Position numbers and translations under genes: made by a program. The notes below the pieces were generated by a model. That model was given only the letters and a program-made list of their open reading frames with translations. It was not told the origin of the DNA and ran no database searches. From NCBI GenBank assembly GCA_025200525.1, contig CM045767.1:115132021-115196020 (forward strand): a DNA stretch of 64,000 bases, read 5' to 3'. The stretch comes from Camellia lanceoleosa. Lineage: Eukaryota; Streptophyta; Magnoliopsida; Ericales; Theaceae. This document shows positions 47,531 through 59,044 of the stretch, piece by piece (the stretch's first letter is position 1; every line of letters starts with the position of its first letter).

Positions 47531-48768
47531 TCACATCTCTCGCACCTTATTTGCTTCAATTTCTCCCCCTTGATGGAATCTATTCTTCATCGGCCTGCCG
47601 GGTGGTCTTTTCACAGTTGGTGGGTATATGGTGAAGTCTATAGGATCGAAAGACGGCTTCTCCATCGATGGTATAGGGAATATGGCACCCAAGTATGCTG
47701 CACGATATGTCTCGACATGAAAATAATGTTTAACACAATCGTTGAGATTGTACCGACTCTTATGAATTGCAATAACAGCATGGTCACATGGGAAGCCATT
47801 GATTTGCCATTGAAAACAAGAACAGCTATGCTTCGCAATATCAACCGTGATAGATGGTATTGAATGACCCTCGAATACATCCTCATTGGCCTTGCTAACC
47901 TGCCAAGACCTGCTTTCGTTGAACGAATCAAGAAGCATGGTTTCAAATGTAGGATAAATAACCTCATTCCACTTGTTCGCTTAGTCTCGCCGCGCCAACA
48001 TTTGCCGCATCAACTGAGTAAGAATAGTGTCAACCGTCCTAGTGATAGGAAGATTACGTGCTTCTTTGATCCAATTATTAAACGACTCCACTACATTGGA
48101 TGTCATCTCCCCATAATGCATCCCCCTACAAAATATAACAACACTATACATTAATTGAAATTAATTTTATCGACTTGAATATGAAATTTCACATCAGATA
48201 TACATCAAGCATATAAACCTACCTGAAATATGAATTCGTCCAGTGCTTATATGCTAACTCCTTGAAGAAATTATGTGCTTGTTGCTTACCCTCCTCCTTT
48301 AATTTCTCAACTTTTTTATGAAAACCTACCATAGTTGGCTCATACGAACAATCACCCAAACTACTAACCAAGTGGTCCCTAAATTGATTATCAATACCCT
48401 TTATCCGGTTCCTTAATTGTTCTTCAAGTGTTGTAAGCAATAACCGTGGTGAGTTGATGGGAATACCTTCGGCATCGCTTCTAACAGCCTAATATTATGA
48501 TCAGTAATGAACCTAATTTGTCGCCTAGTATCAACAACCTTCCCAAGCTTGTGCAAGAACCATGACCAATTGGTCGTGGTCTCTGCATCAATAATCGCAA
48601 ATGCTACAGGAAATAAACCTACGACAAATACAACACAACAACATTGAACACATGAACACAATATTCCAATGTGAATATTAACAACAAAGTGTTAAATTAA
48701 AAACACAAATTAAACAGGTGTTGTGAACATTTACATCATGTCAATATTCTATTACTTTGTTTTTCTTA

Positions 48769-50372
48769 TGATGGGTTGTTTCACACACCAAATATAAACA
48801 CTAAACTATACCAAATTCTTTTAGAATAATAGCAAGTCTAGGTATCGATCTACGAGGACAACTGTGAAATTAAACTAATTTAATTGCTAAATTGCTAAAT
48901 TAATTTTGATTAAAAAGATTGATGGATATTATAACTAAACAAGAATTAAATAAAATTGAGAAATTAAATTGACAATTAAACGTAGAGTTTGAGATATTGA
49001 TTTTTGGGAAAAAAAATCATGGGGGATGCACTAATAAATCCCAAATTAATAACTTATGCACTGTTTAGTCCTAAAAATTTTCTTATAGACTGAAAGGTCC
49101 CATTACAATGTTAATAACATCAGATATAATGTTAATAACATCAGAGTCATGTTACAAACATTAGATTTCAAATATCTAATGTTCATCAAATTTCAATAAT
49201 GTTTGAAAATATAGGATGAAAAACATCTAATGTTCATCAGATTTCAATAAATTTTGAAATTATAGAATGAAACATTTCAATAATGTTTGAAAATATAGGA
49301 TGAAAAACATCTAATGTTCATCAGATTTCAATAAATTTTGAAATTATAGAATGAAACATCAGATCATTTACATAATTTACATCATGCTGATGTAAAAATG
49401 GGACTAAATGGAGCATAAGAAAACTTTTAGGACTAAATGGTTTAATGTTTCAAAAACTAGGACTTATGGGTAAATTTTCCAAAAATCATAGGGCAAAGAA
49501 TTCACCACTAACCACATACACATAAATGAGATTTAATATCGGCCATCAATTGCAATCCGGTTTGAAATACCCAATATTTCACAACTACAAGTTTGAAATA
49601 TTGATCAAGAGAGTTGTTTCATTCAACGTGCATGCACGAATCATCCTGAGTAGCTTGACTCATTTGCTCTAAGCTATGGTAGCAACATGACCTGTTTCTC
49701 GTAGCATGACTAGTCTCATACTTTGAACACAAACACAAAGAAAACTACTGTATGGAAAGCATTAAACAATCACAGAGAGTAAAATACTTGAAGAGATGAA
49801 AAGAACAATTATTAAAAACTTCTAAATCATCCATACATTGATTCAAACCGATTCACAATCAAAGCTTAAGAACAATCATTTTTCATGGCTAGGGTTTCAT
49901 CAAAACCCTAGAAAAGAAGAGCCTAGCCACTTATGGAGAAGTGGGAAGAGATGGAAGAGGTGGAAGCCCCCATGAAAGTTCTCTTTAAAGCTTAAGGAAA
50001 ATCACTTTTCCAAACCCTAGCCTCTTCTTTTCTTAGAATAATTTTCGAACCCTTGGTTAGCCTATTTTTCTTCCTTTTATTCTCAGCAGAACAAACACAA
50101 AATTCTGTGCACGCATCCTTAGGTGGGCCACTCGAGCGCCCATGTAGGCCACTCGAGCGGTAGTGGGCCACACGTGCAATGAGGTGGCAGGCTCGGATTT
50201 TTCACTTCTCGCATGGAGAATTTGCTTTCGCGCCTTTTTTGATTGAATTTGCATATTTCCTGTCAAATCTGTACAAGTGCACAAAACGCATCATCTTTAC
50301 CAAATAAACAAAATTGAAAGACTATAAATGTAACTTAAGCGACCTCAATGTGGTACCTTTCGGCCTACATTA
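48769..50372 (-). repeat. Athila 3' LTR with a nested transposon
   Basis: 1604 bp, against 1133 bp for the other LTR. The excess is explained by the 460-bp insertion at 49021-49480 plus its 9-bp target copy. Starts TGATGGGTTGTTTCACAC, ends GGCCTACATTA (one change from the partner's CATCA). Confidence 0.88.
49021..49480. mobile_element. 460-bp non-autonomous TIR element in the Athila LTR
   Basis: Absent from the other LTR and flanked by AAAAATCAT on both sides (49012-49020 and 49481-49489), a 9-bp duplication typical of Mutator-like elements. The ends are long imperfect inverted repeats of about 68 bp (GGGGGATGCACTAATAAATC versus GGAAAATTTACCCATAAGTC; better matched at GTTTAGTCCTAAAA and its partner). 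The interior holds direct repeats (AACATCTAATGTTCATCAG twice). No coding frame. It is the innermost of three nested levels here. Confidence 0.8.
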
Positions 50373-50631
50373 CATCCCCCAACTTACATTTTGTTAGTCC
50401 TCGAGCAAAACAAAAGAAATAAGAAAAGTAAAATAACTCTAAGCCACTTTCGTAGGGATCATGATTGCATTTAGCATATGCAACAAGCTTGTAAACCACA
50501 AGGTTACCCCAAGTGGACGAGTATAGTCTCGTGAGGGTTTCCAGAAATGATACCCACAAACATCAACATATTCATATTTACTCAACAACAATTAACCACA
50601 CTATTCCACCTAACAATCAACTTATGTGCCA

Positions 50632-51461
50632 CTATCGAGTGATATTAAGACATGATGAGTCATTGAAGGCATAGTGGACAAGCGTAAAGGAATCTATTGA
50701 GCAAAAACCACAATCCAATAATTTCTCAAGGATGTGTTTAACCTCCTTATTAGACACCTCTACTTGACCACTAGTCTGGGGATGGTAGGGAGTGCCAACT
50801 TTGTGAGTGATCATGTATTTGCGCACTAATGCCTCGAAGAATTGGTTGCAAAAATGTTTGCCACCGTCACTAATTATGGCACGTGGGAACCCAAAACGAC
50901 AAAAAATGGTCTCACGGAGGAATTTAACCACAACTTTGTGGTCATTCGTTCTAGTGGCCACTGCCTCAACCCACTTGGAGACATAGTCCACAGCCACCAA
51001 AATGTATTCAAATCCAAAAGATGGTGGAAAAGGACCCATAAAGTCGATGCCCTAAACATAAAAAATCTCAACAATTAAAAAAGGGGTCATCGGTATCATA
51101 TCTCGCCGTGACATAGAGCCTATGTGTTGACAATGCTCACATGCTCTACAGAAGTTATGGGCATCTTTGAAAATAGAGGGCCAGTGGAACCCATATTGTA
51201 AAACCTTGGCGGGCGTTTTTTACCCACTAAAATGGCCGCCACATGCATGAGAGTGACAAAGGTGAGAATACTATGGGTTTCACTCTCAGGCACACAATGC
51301 CGAATCACTTGATCCAGACAATGCTTGAACAATTCTGGGTCTTCCCAAAAATAGTGCTTGACTTGTGAGAAATATTGGTCTTTGTCTTGCTTAGACCAAG
51401 TTTTCAGAATTTGACCAACCGCCAAGTAATTAATTATGTGAGCAAACCACGGAAAGGTCAC
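50632..51461 (-). pseudogene. Athila integrase, broken
   Basis: Two stretches. 51120-51461 covers the zinc-binding region ([20 protein letters not shown] and later [21 protein letters not shown] remnants). 50632-51039 is the catalytic core: [20 protein letters not shown] with an Asp in [30 protein letters not shown] with the second Asp, and [20 protein letters not shown] with the Glu. The frame breaks between the two stretches (around 51040-51120). The C-terminal part ends at a stop in 50632, near the polypurine tract, leaving no room for further genes. Confidence 0.82.
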
Positions 51462-52949
51462 GTGTGAAACCGCAAAAGTTGCTCGTCTGGAAACGAGTCA
51501 TGCAAGGCTAAGAAATCACTCATGTGATCAATAAAGATGCGGGATAGATGATCCGCAACTACATTCTCGGATCCCTTCTTGTCCCGGATTTCTAGGTCAA
51601 ACTCCTGAAGGAGTAGAATCCACCTAATCAACCTAGGTTTAGTCTCTTTTTTGGATAATAAGTATCGCAAAGCAGCATAGTCAGAGAACACAATGACTTT
51701 AGACCCTAGGAGGTAAGATCGGAACTTATCAAGTGCAAAGACAAAAGCTAGTAGTTTTTTCTTAGTGGTAGTGTAGTTTAATTGAGCATCAGAAAGAGTA
51801 CAACTAGCATAGGATATAACATAGGGCATTTTATTCACCCTTTGGCCCAAGACGGCGTCGAGGGCATAATCAGATGCATCACACATGATTTTAAAAGGAA
51901 GGGACCACTCAGGAGATTACATGATAGAGATAGTAGAAAGGGCCACTCGAAGTGTTTCAAACGCTTTCAAACATGGATCATCAAAGACAAAGGGTGCATC
52001 CTTAGCAAGTAAACTACACAAATGACGAGATGCATGCCCTAAGAAAGACCTAACTTGAAGCACAGGAGTGAGTGGAGGAAGGCCTGCAATGAGGTCAACC
52101 TTAGCTTTGGCAACCTCTATTCCTCGAGGGGACACAATATGTCCCAACACTATACCCTCGCGAACCATAAAATGGCTCTTCTCCCAACTCAAAACAAGGT
52201 TTGTCTCCACTCATCGAGTAAGTACTTTAGTTAAGTTCTGGAGACATTCCTCAAAAGACGGCTCAAACACGAAGAAGTCATCCATGAAAACCTCTAAAAA
52301 AAATTTCACCATGTTGGAGAAAATGGCCATCATAAACCGTTGAAAAGTCGCTGGTGCATTGCATAGCCCAAAGGGCATGCGCCTATAAGCAAAAGTGCTA
52401 AAAGGACATGTGAAGGTGGTATTTTCCTGGTTAGCAGGGTACACTTATTGATCAAACTTTCACAAGAAAACCCTACCCCACTAGGCGGACACAATAAAAA
52501 CTCTACCCCGCTAACCTCTTAAGAATTTGATTTATAAATGGCAAAGGAAAATGGTCCTTCCTAGTCATGGAGGTCAATCTCCTATAATCAATGCACACTT
52601 GCCATCCATTAGTGGTTCATGTGGGAACTAACGCTCCTTGCTCATTCTTAACAACAGTGATGCCCGATTTCTTGGGCACCATTTGTGTGGGACTCACCCA
52701 CTTGCTATCCAATATGGGATATATAATACCAGTATCCAACAATTTTAACACCTCCTTTTTCACCACCTTTTTCATATTGGGATTAAGCCTCCGTTGCATT
52801 TCACGAGAAGGTTTGGTGTCCTCCTCTAAATGTATATAATGCATGTACACGGAGGGATCTATCCCTCGCAAATTAGCCACCGACCACCCTATAGCACTCC
52901 GATGTGCCATGAGAACACTCATTAATTGACTCTCTTGCTCTGCAGTCAA
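51458..52949 (-). pseudogene. Athila reverse transcriptase and RNase H, broken
   Basis: From right to left: 52617-52949 (AIGWSVANLRGIDPSVYMHY and SPTQMVPKKSGITVV; RT N-terminus), 52211-52444 (AYRRMPFGLCNAPATFQRFM and VFMDDFFVFEPS; catalytic palm), 51917-52210 (SHFMVREGIVLGHIVSPRGI and VRSFLGHASRH; thumb/connection) and 51458-51886 ([42 protein letters not shown]; RNase H). Frameshifts or stops separate each piece near 52615, 52445 and 51900. The FMDDF catalytic core is preserved. The order and motifs are those of Athila-type Gypsy elements. Confidence 0.85.
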
Positions 52950-53079
52950 GTCAGATGCAATGATGACAGATAAAGTATCCTTTGGCCGAGAGTGGCTTTA
53001 ACTCAAGTGTACGTGGTGTGACTAAGGATGGTATGGTGGGCTCTCGAGATAGAGGAGTAAGGGACTTAAACCGGGCTTT

Positions 53080-53760
53080 TTATGGAGGAAAATCCAGTGT
53101 AGAAGAAGAATTAAGTAAGGCATTCACCTCCTTCACTGACCCGTCAATATCAAAATTTTCAAACCCAAAATGAGCTAGACAAGCCTTTAGAGGGTCTTCT
53201 ACAAGAATGGAGGGTAAAACCTCCTCCACAATCCCATCCACAACATCCATAAATAAGCACTCCTCTTTTTCATGGGGTTGTTGGGATGCTTGGAAAACAT
53301 TAAGTTTCACTTGCATATTCCCAAATGAAACTTCTATAACCCCGGTACGACAATTTATGCATGCATTGGCCATAGCCAAGAAAGGTCGGCCTAAGATCAC
53401 CGGGATTTGTTTCTTAAAGCTGGCTACCGGTTCCATATCTAAAACCAAAAAGTCAATAGGAAAATAAAACCTATCGAACTTTACTAGCACATCCTCAATC
53501 ATGCCATGTGGCATTTTGAGGGATCGGTCAGCCAACTAGAGAGTAACAGTAGTGGGCTTCAACTCGCCAAGCCCGAATTCTTCGTACACAGAGTACGGCA
53601 ATAAATTGACACTAGCCCCTAAATCTAACAAGGCCATATCAATGAAATGGTCCCCTATAATGCATGCAATGGTTAGGGCACCCAGGTCTTTAAGCTTAGG
53701 GGGTGTGTCATGCAACAAGATGGAGCTTACTTGTTCCGTGAGTACAACCTTTTGGTACAC
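53080..53760 (-). pseudogene. Athila protease region
   Basis: 53536-53760 reads GALTIACIIGDHFIDMALLD then LGASVNLLPYSVYEEFGLG; the active site is DLGAS, with Asp and Gly kept. 53080-53535 continues after a stop at about 53535 (KMPHGMIEDVLVKFDRFYFP, KQIPVILGRPFLAMANACI, the retropepsin ILGRPF element, and an acidic linker). The stop between them breaks continuity. It lies between gag (right) and reverse transcriptase (left). Confidence 0.8.
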
Positions 53761-53823
53761 GTGTGTCCTAGATTTACGCTTTTGTGTACATAGGTCCTTA
53801 AAAAATTTGGTATAGGAGGGTAC

Positions 53824-55371
53824 TTACTTAATCGCCTCCAACAGGGGGAGGTTGATTTTAACTTGTTTAAAAACCTCCACCATCGCTTCCATGGATGCCG
53901 CCTTCTTATTAAAAGGGGACGGTGTATCAAGGCATTGGGGAAAGGGTGCTTTAGGCACATATGGTGCCTTAGGCTCATGTGAAGTGCTAGGGACTAAGTT
54001 ATCCCCCTTAGGTGTTTCTCCCTTACGCTTGCTCTTATTGGGTGTAACACTGTGGTCACCCTTCTTAGCCCTAGTTGCATCAGACGCAACTAGCCGAGGC
54101 TCTAACTCCCTCTCACTTCTCAAGGTAATCACCGCTTGCACTTGCTTATGGTGCTTTCCGTTCCCACCTGACTCCTCTGCCCTATATTGACCCTTAGGGT
54201 TAGCCACAGTCTGACTAGGTAATTTTTTCTCCTCTCTCCTATTCATGTTATTAGCCATTTGACCTAAATGGGCCTCTAGCTTGGCAATGGAGTGAGTATG
54301 GGAGTGAACTACTAGTGCCAATCCCTTAAGTTCTAAGAGAACTTTTAACACCTGAGTCTCAAAGGCAGAGTTGACTTGAGGAACAAGTAGGGGTTGTGGT
54401 TGTCGGTAAGATTGCGGTGGTTGGTAAGAAGATTGGTTGGCAAAATTATTAAAATTCTGCCTTTGTGGTGGAGGGTTGTAAGATGTTCCTTGTGAAGGAG
54501 GTCTCCATGAAAAGTTAGGGTGGTTCTTTCATCTCGGATTGTAGGTGTTGGAATATGGGTTATTACCTGGGTTGGAGAAACCATGAGCCACATTCACATG
54601 CTCCTAGACTAATTCTGGGAATTGTGATGCCGAAGGGCACTCACTCAAGTTATGAGCATGGCTCGCTTATATAGCACATACCTCATGAAATTGAGGCTGA
54701 TCTTGCTGTGTAGGGGCATATCCCGCAGCTAATAATTGGTCCATTTTTTGAGAGAATGCCTCTACTTGTTAGGCTAACTCTAGGTTTTGCCCTACCTCAT
54801 AAATGCCCCCTCTTTCCAGGGCTCAAACTACTGGTTGCTGGACTTACTGGGCTACGGAGGCATGGTGAATGAAATTATCACTTAAGTTATCAAATAATTG
54901 CCATGCCTCGGCTTCATTCCTGGACATGAATGTCCCACCACAAGAAGAATCAACCATTTGGTAGTGAGGCTCAGTTATGCCATAGTAAAAGGTTTGAACA
55001 AGTTTCCAATCAGACACTTGGTGGTAGGGACACTGTTGGAGAAGGTCACGAAGTCTTTCCCATGTCTCATGAAATTGCTCACCATCAATTTGAGCAAAAT
55101 TGGTGATGGCTCGCCTAAGTTGGTTGGTCTTACCAATGGGAAAGTACCTCTCCAAAAATTTCTGCTATAATTGGTTCCTTGTTGTGAAAGAATTAGCGGG
55201 TAAAGAGTTTAGCCAATCTTTGGCTTTATCCTTTAATGAAAATTGAAACAAACGCAACATTAGGGCCTCATTCGTAAAATTCTGGATCCTCACTGTAGAG
55301 CAAATTTCCAGAAATTCTTGCAGATGTTTATAAGGGTCATCATGAGCAAGTCCATAGAATGATGGGAGCAT
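53824..55371 (-). pseudogene. Athila gag, broken
   Basis: Pieces from right to left: 55165-55371 (MLPSFYGLAHDDPYKHLQEF and LRLFQFSLKDKAKDWLNSLP), 54844-55155 (FHETWERLRDLLQQCPYHQV, LVQTFYYGITEPHYQMVDSS), 54345-54593 in a shifted frame, and 53824-54351 (HTHSIAKLEAHLGQMANNMN, LPSQTVANPKGQY and a basic, proline-rich tail). These are characteristic Athila-type Gag phrases. There are stops at 55160 and around 54600-54840. The start codon region upstream of 55371 is unclear. From 55372 to 56055 I see only the leader sequence and the primer site. Confidence 0.8.
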
Positions 55372-56032
55372 TTGTATGGTGCTGAACTTAATCTCATAAT
55401 AAGCAGCAGTGGTGTCAGGTAACTGGATACATGATGATGATGTATTTGCAGTGAGTATGAAGTAATCCTTAAGGTCCGGTTGGGCCCATTTAGGCCATTC
55501 TAGTTCGCTATCTCAATTGGTTCGAGGTATGGGTATGGATATTCAAGCCTAGAAACACAGGCAGAGGCTCTAAGTTTCTTAAGAGTCCTTTCTAGTTCAA
55601 GGTCCAATCTCCACAATTCAGGGCAAAAAGAACGCCGCCCGTGCATACACTACTCACACACACAAACTAAGTTCTGACTCTGTGCACTAAGTTATGAAAG
55701 CAAAATACCAAAGAAGAAAAATACTCACAACAATTTAACGAAAATGCTTTACTCATCTCGCGGGTGCTTGACATGTAGACGTTATCCCCAATTTCCACTT
55801 GAGCTCTCTAGTTGTAGCACGTTGGTGCTTTGCTCATGAGTATTTGTTTGTTTAGCAATTTAGTGTTGGGGTTTGCTTTTAAAGCTCGGTTGCGCTCCGC
55901 TTGCACTTCGGTGATAGCTCCACTTTCAAACACTCCGCATACTTAGCAACACTAAAAAAAAAAAAATTATAAAATCCTAAACTAAAAATTAAAATAGGAA
56001 TGTAACTTTAAATTACTCAATTTCGCCAGAGG

Positions 56033-56052
56033 TCGCCGGCAACAGCGTCAAA
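56033..56052 (-). other. Athila primer-binding site
   Basis: Just inside the 5' LTR the element strand reads TTGACGCTGTTGCCGGCGAC, a diverged form of the TGGCGCCGTTGCCGG primer site of Athila-type elements. Confidence 0.6.
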
Positions 56053-56055
56053 ATT

Positions 56056-57188
56056 TGATGGGTCCTTTCACACACCAAATATAAATACTAAATTATACCA
56101 AATTCTTTTAGAATAATGGCAAGTCTAGGTATCGATCCACAGGGACAATTGTGAAATTAAACTAATTTAATTGCTAAATTCCTAAATTAATTTTGATTAA
56201 AAAGATTGATGGATATTATGACTAATCAAGAATTAAATGAAATTGAGAAATTAAATTGACAATTAAATGTAGAGTTTGAGATGTTGATTTTTAGGGAAAA
56301 AAAATCCTAGGGCAAAGAATTCCCACTAACCACATACACATAAATGAGATTTAACATTGGCCATCAATTGCAATCCGGTTTGAAATACCCAATATTTCAC
56401 AATTACAAGTTTGAAATATTGATCAAGAGAGTTAGTTCATTCAACGTACAGGCACGAATAATCCCGAGTAGCATGAGTCGTATGCTCTAAACTATGGTAG
56501 CAACACGACCCGTCTTTCGTAGCATGACTCGTCTCATACTTGGAACACAAACACAAAGAAAACTACTGTATGGAAAGCATTAAATAATCACAAAGAGTAA
56601 AATACTTGAAGAGATGAAATGAACAATTATTAAAAACTTCTAAATCATCCATACATTGATTCAAACCGATTCACAATCAAAGCTTAAGAACAATCCTTTT
56701 ATATGGCTAGGGTTTCATCAAAACCCTAGAAAAGAAGAGCCTAGCCACTCATGGAGGAGTGGGAAGAGGTGGAAGCCCCCATGAAAGTTCTCCTTAAAGC
56801 TTGTGGAAAATCACTTTTCCAAACCCTAGCCTCTCATTTTCTTAGAACAATTTTTGAACCCTAGGTTAGCCTATTTTTCTTCCTTTTATTCTCAGCAGAA
56901 CAAACCCAAAATTCTGGACATGCATCCCTAGGTAGGCCGCTCGAGCGGTAGTGGGCTGTACGTGCGATGGAGCTTGGCCGCACGTGCGATGAGGTGGCTG
57001 GCTCGGATTTTTCGCTTCTTGCACAGAGAATCTGCTTTCGTGCCATTTTTTTTTTTTATTGAATTTGCATATTTTTTGTCAAATTTGTACAAGTGCACAA
57101 AACACGTCATCTCCACCAAATAAACAAAACTGAAAGACTATAAATGTAACTTAAGCGACCTCAATGTGGTACCTTTCGGCCTACATCA
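56056..57188 (-). repeat. Athila 5' LTR
   Basis: 1133 bp, TGATGGGTCCTTTCACAC to GGCCTACATCA on the plus strand, so ends are perfect TGATG/CATCA on the element strand. It lacks the nested element of the other LTR. It contains CTCGAGCG and CACGTGCGAT phrases near 56940-56990. Confidence 0.88.
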
Positions 57189-57193
57189 GCTTA

Positions 57194-57379
57194 CATGTAA
57201 ATTCTTGTAAGCATGTTGTAAATAATAACACCTTATTATTTCACTTGTGATTGAGTGACATCAATGACAATATTCACATTCTGACATGAATGGAATGTAA
57301 TGTAAATATTTACATCAGTTGAAAACCAATAAATACTAGCCATTGTTCCCAACTTTTGCCGTTGTGGCAAGTAGTTAAC
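57194..57379 (-). other. Remaining MULE transposase intron, right of the Athila element
   Basis: Contains GATGTAAATATTTACATCAG-like motifs as in the MULE arms. The intron donor gttaac sits at 57379. Left of the Athila element the same intron continues at 48619-48768. Confidence 0.5.
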
Positions 57380-59044
57380 CTTTATACCTTTCTTTCAAAA
57401 ACATCCCATCAAGGAATAACAACGGTCGACAAAAATTGAACATCGAAATACATGCAGCAAATGAAACAAAAAAATGGCTAAACTTTTGAGTGCTCAAGTC
57501 GTAATCAATATTAACATAATTTCTCGGATTGTAACGCATCACAGCATCTGAATACCATTGCAACTCGTTAAAAGATAATGAGTGATCCCCGTGAATGACT
57601 TCCCTTACTTTCTCCATGCCCAACCACACAACATGGTAACTTACATCCAACCCATAGTCCCGCTTCAAAATACCGACCACCTCACACAGGCGAGTTAATG
57701 GCTTATCCCTTACAATTTCAGAGATAATAGTCGATACCAAATCATAACTGACTCTCATATTTTTCGACGTTCGGACATCCATACCATAGCTATATACGTT
57801 ACTCAACATCTTAATATAGAAAAATCCATTTGCTGGTTGTGCTCTACAATGTATAACCCACAGGCAACCCCTATCCTCACACATCGCATATACCACAATA
57901 ACCCTCACACTCTTATTCTTGACATACTTAAATTGAAACCCACATTGGGTTGCATACTAGCATAAAACATCACGAAATTCTTTAGCACCTCCTACAAATC
58001 GTTGTCCTACGTGTGTAATACAGTCGGCCCAAGGGGCTGACAACAATTTTTTCTCCTTATGGTGGCAAAATCTTTGAAGTGCATCCATTTTATCCCCATC
58101 CCCCACACATAGTGAACCAGAGTTACTAGACTGACCAACTTCACTTTTCAACTCAACAACAACCTCTATGTGTTGAACCCCCATTGATTTGGCAAGTAAT
58201 AACATGCTTTAAAACTCATCATCATTGTCCAAATTACACCTATTAATCCCGAGTAGCCGATAGAACAATGAAATACAATCAACAGATAATTCGCTTCATT
58301 TTTCACACACACACACTCCACGAAACGTGTATAAGATAGTGCTCGCACCACATTTCTTATAGTAGTACTGCACACATATGAGCACACCAACAACATAAAG
58401 GTATCCATTTGTTGCAAAGACAAAAAAACAAAGAAGTGAACAACCACATTATGAACACACAAACACCACAAAAAGGTTTATAACAATTGAATATGAACAT
58501 TGACATCATGCAAAAAAAAAAAAAAAATTGCAAAGTCCATAATTTGCACAACTAATCCCAAAATCGAACACTTTATGAACATTCACATTGTTCATGCGAT
58601 GTGAATATTCAACACATTTAAAAAACAGAGACATAACTCAAGCACATGACCAGGCAAAACCCATATCCCCATACAACCAACCAAAATCTAATCTAGATAA
58701 TGATGTTGAAAGCAAGAAACAGATCGTACAATCATTCATATACATTCACATTCTTAATGTGATGTGAATATTCACCACATTCAAAAAATAGAGCCATAAC
58801 TCAACCACATAACCAGCCAAAACCCATAATCCCATACAACCAAATAAAACTTGCATGTCCATTAATTCCAGAAAATGAAGTTGGAAGCAAAAAATAGAGC
58901 ATACAATCCTTTATATAAATCCAATCACAAATGATATGCATCCATTACATACTAACAAAATCGAACACTTTATGAATATTCACATTGTTCATGCGATGTA
59001 AATATTAACCACATTCAAAAAACAGAGACATAACTCAAACATAT

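Larger units (their letters stand above)
48769..57188 (-). mobile_element. Athila-like Ty3/Gypsy retrotransposon
   Basis: Two LTRs with TGATG...CATCA ends, flanked by TCTTA (48764-48768) and GCTTA (57189-57193), four of five matching. Genes lie on the minus strand in Gypsy order (gag, protease, reverse transcriptase, RNase H, integrase). The primer site reads TTGACGCTGTTGCCGG on the element strand, the Athila type. The polypurine tract AGTTGGGGGATG precedes the 3' LTR. No env-like gene follows integrase: only about 260 bp separate them from the LTR. Many frameshifts break the coding regions. It inserted in an intron of the MULE transposase gene. Confidence 0.88.
47531..58214 (-). pseudogene. 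MULE (mudrA-like) transposase, split by an Athila element
   Basis: Minus strand. Exon 1 (about 58214-57380): MuDR-type DNA-binding domain (ITHVGQRFVGGAKEFRDVLC, a stop, then YATQCGFQFKYVKN; ARCLWVIHCRA-like GCLWVIHCRAQP), ending RPLLFLDGMFLKERYK with the first catalytic Asp. It ends at a gttaac donor. The intron (57379-48619) holds the Athila element. Exon 2 (48618-48224): FPVAFAIIDAETTTNWSWFL, FITDHNIRLLEAM with the second Asp, HHGYCLQHLKNN, a frameshift, then AYKHWTNSYFR. Exon 3 (about 48130-47531): TSNVVESFNNWI with the probable catalytic Glu, then a SWIM zinc finger CSCFQWQINGFPCDH. Stops and a frameshift make it inactive. The transposase would bind the ends and move the element. Confidence 0.85.

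Noticed and set aside
48769..57188. Env-like third gene of the Athila element
   Set aside because: Only about 260 bases lie between the integrase stop and the 3' LTR, with no frame; the element has none.
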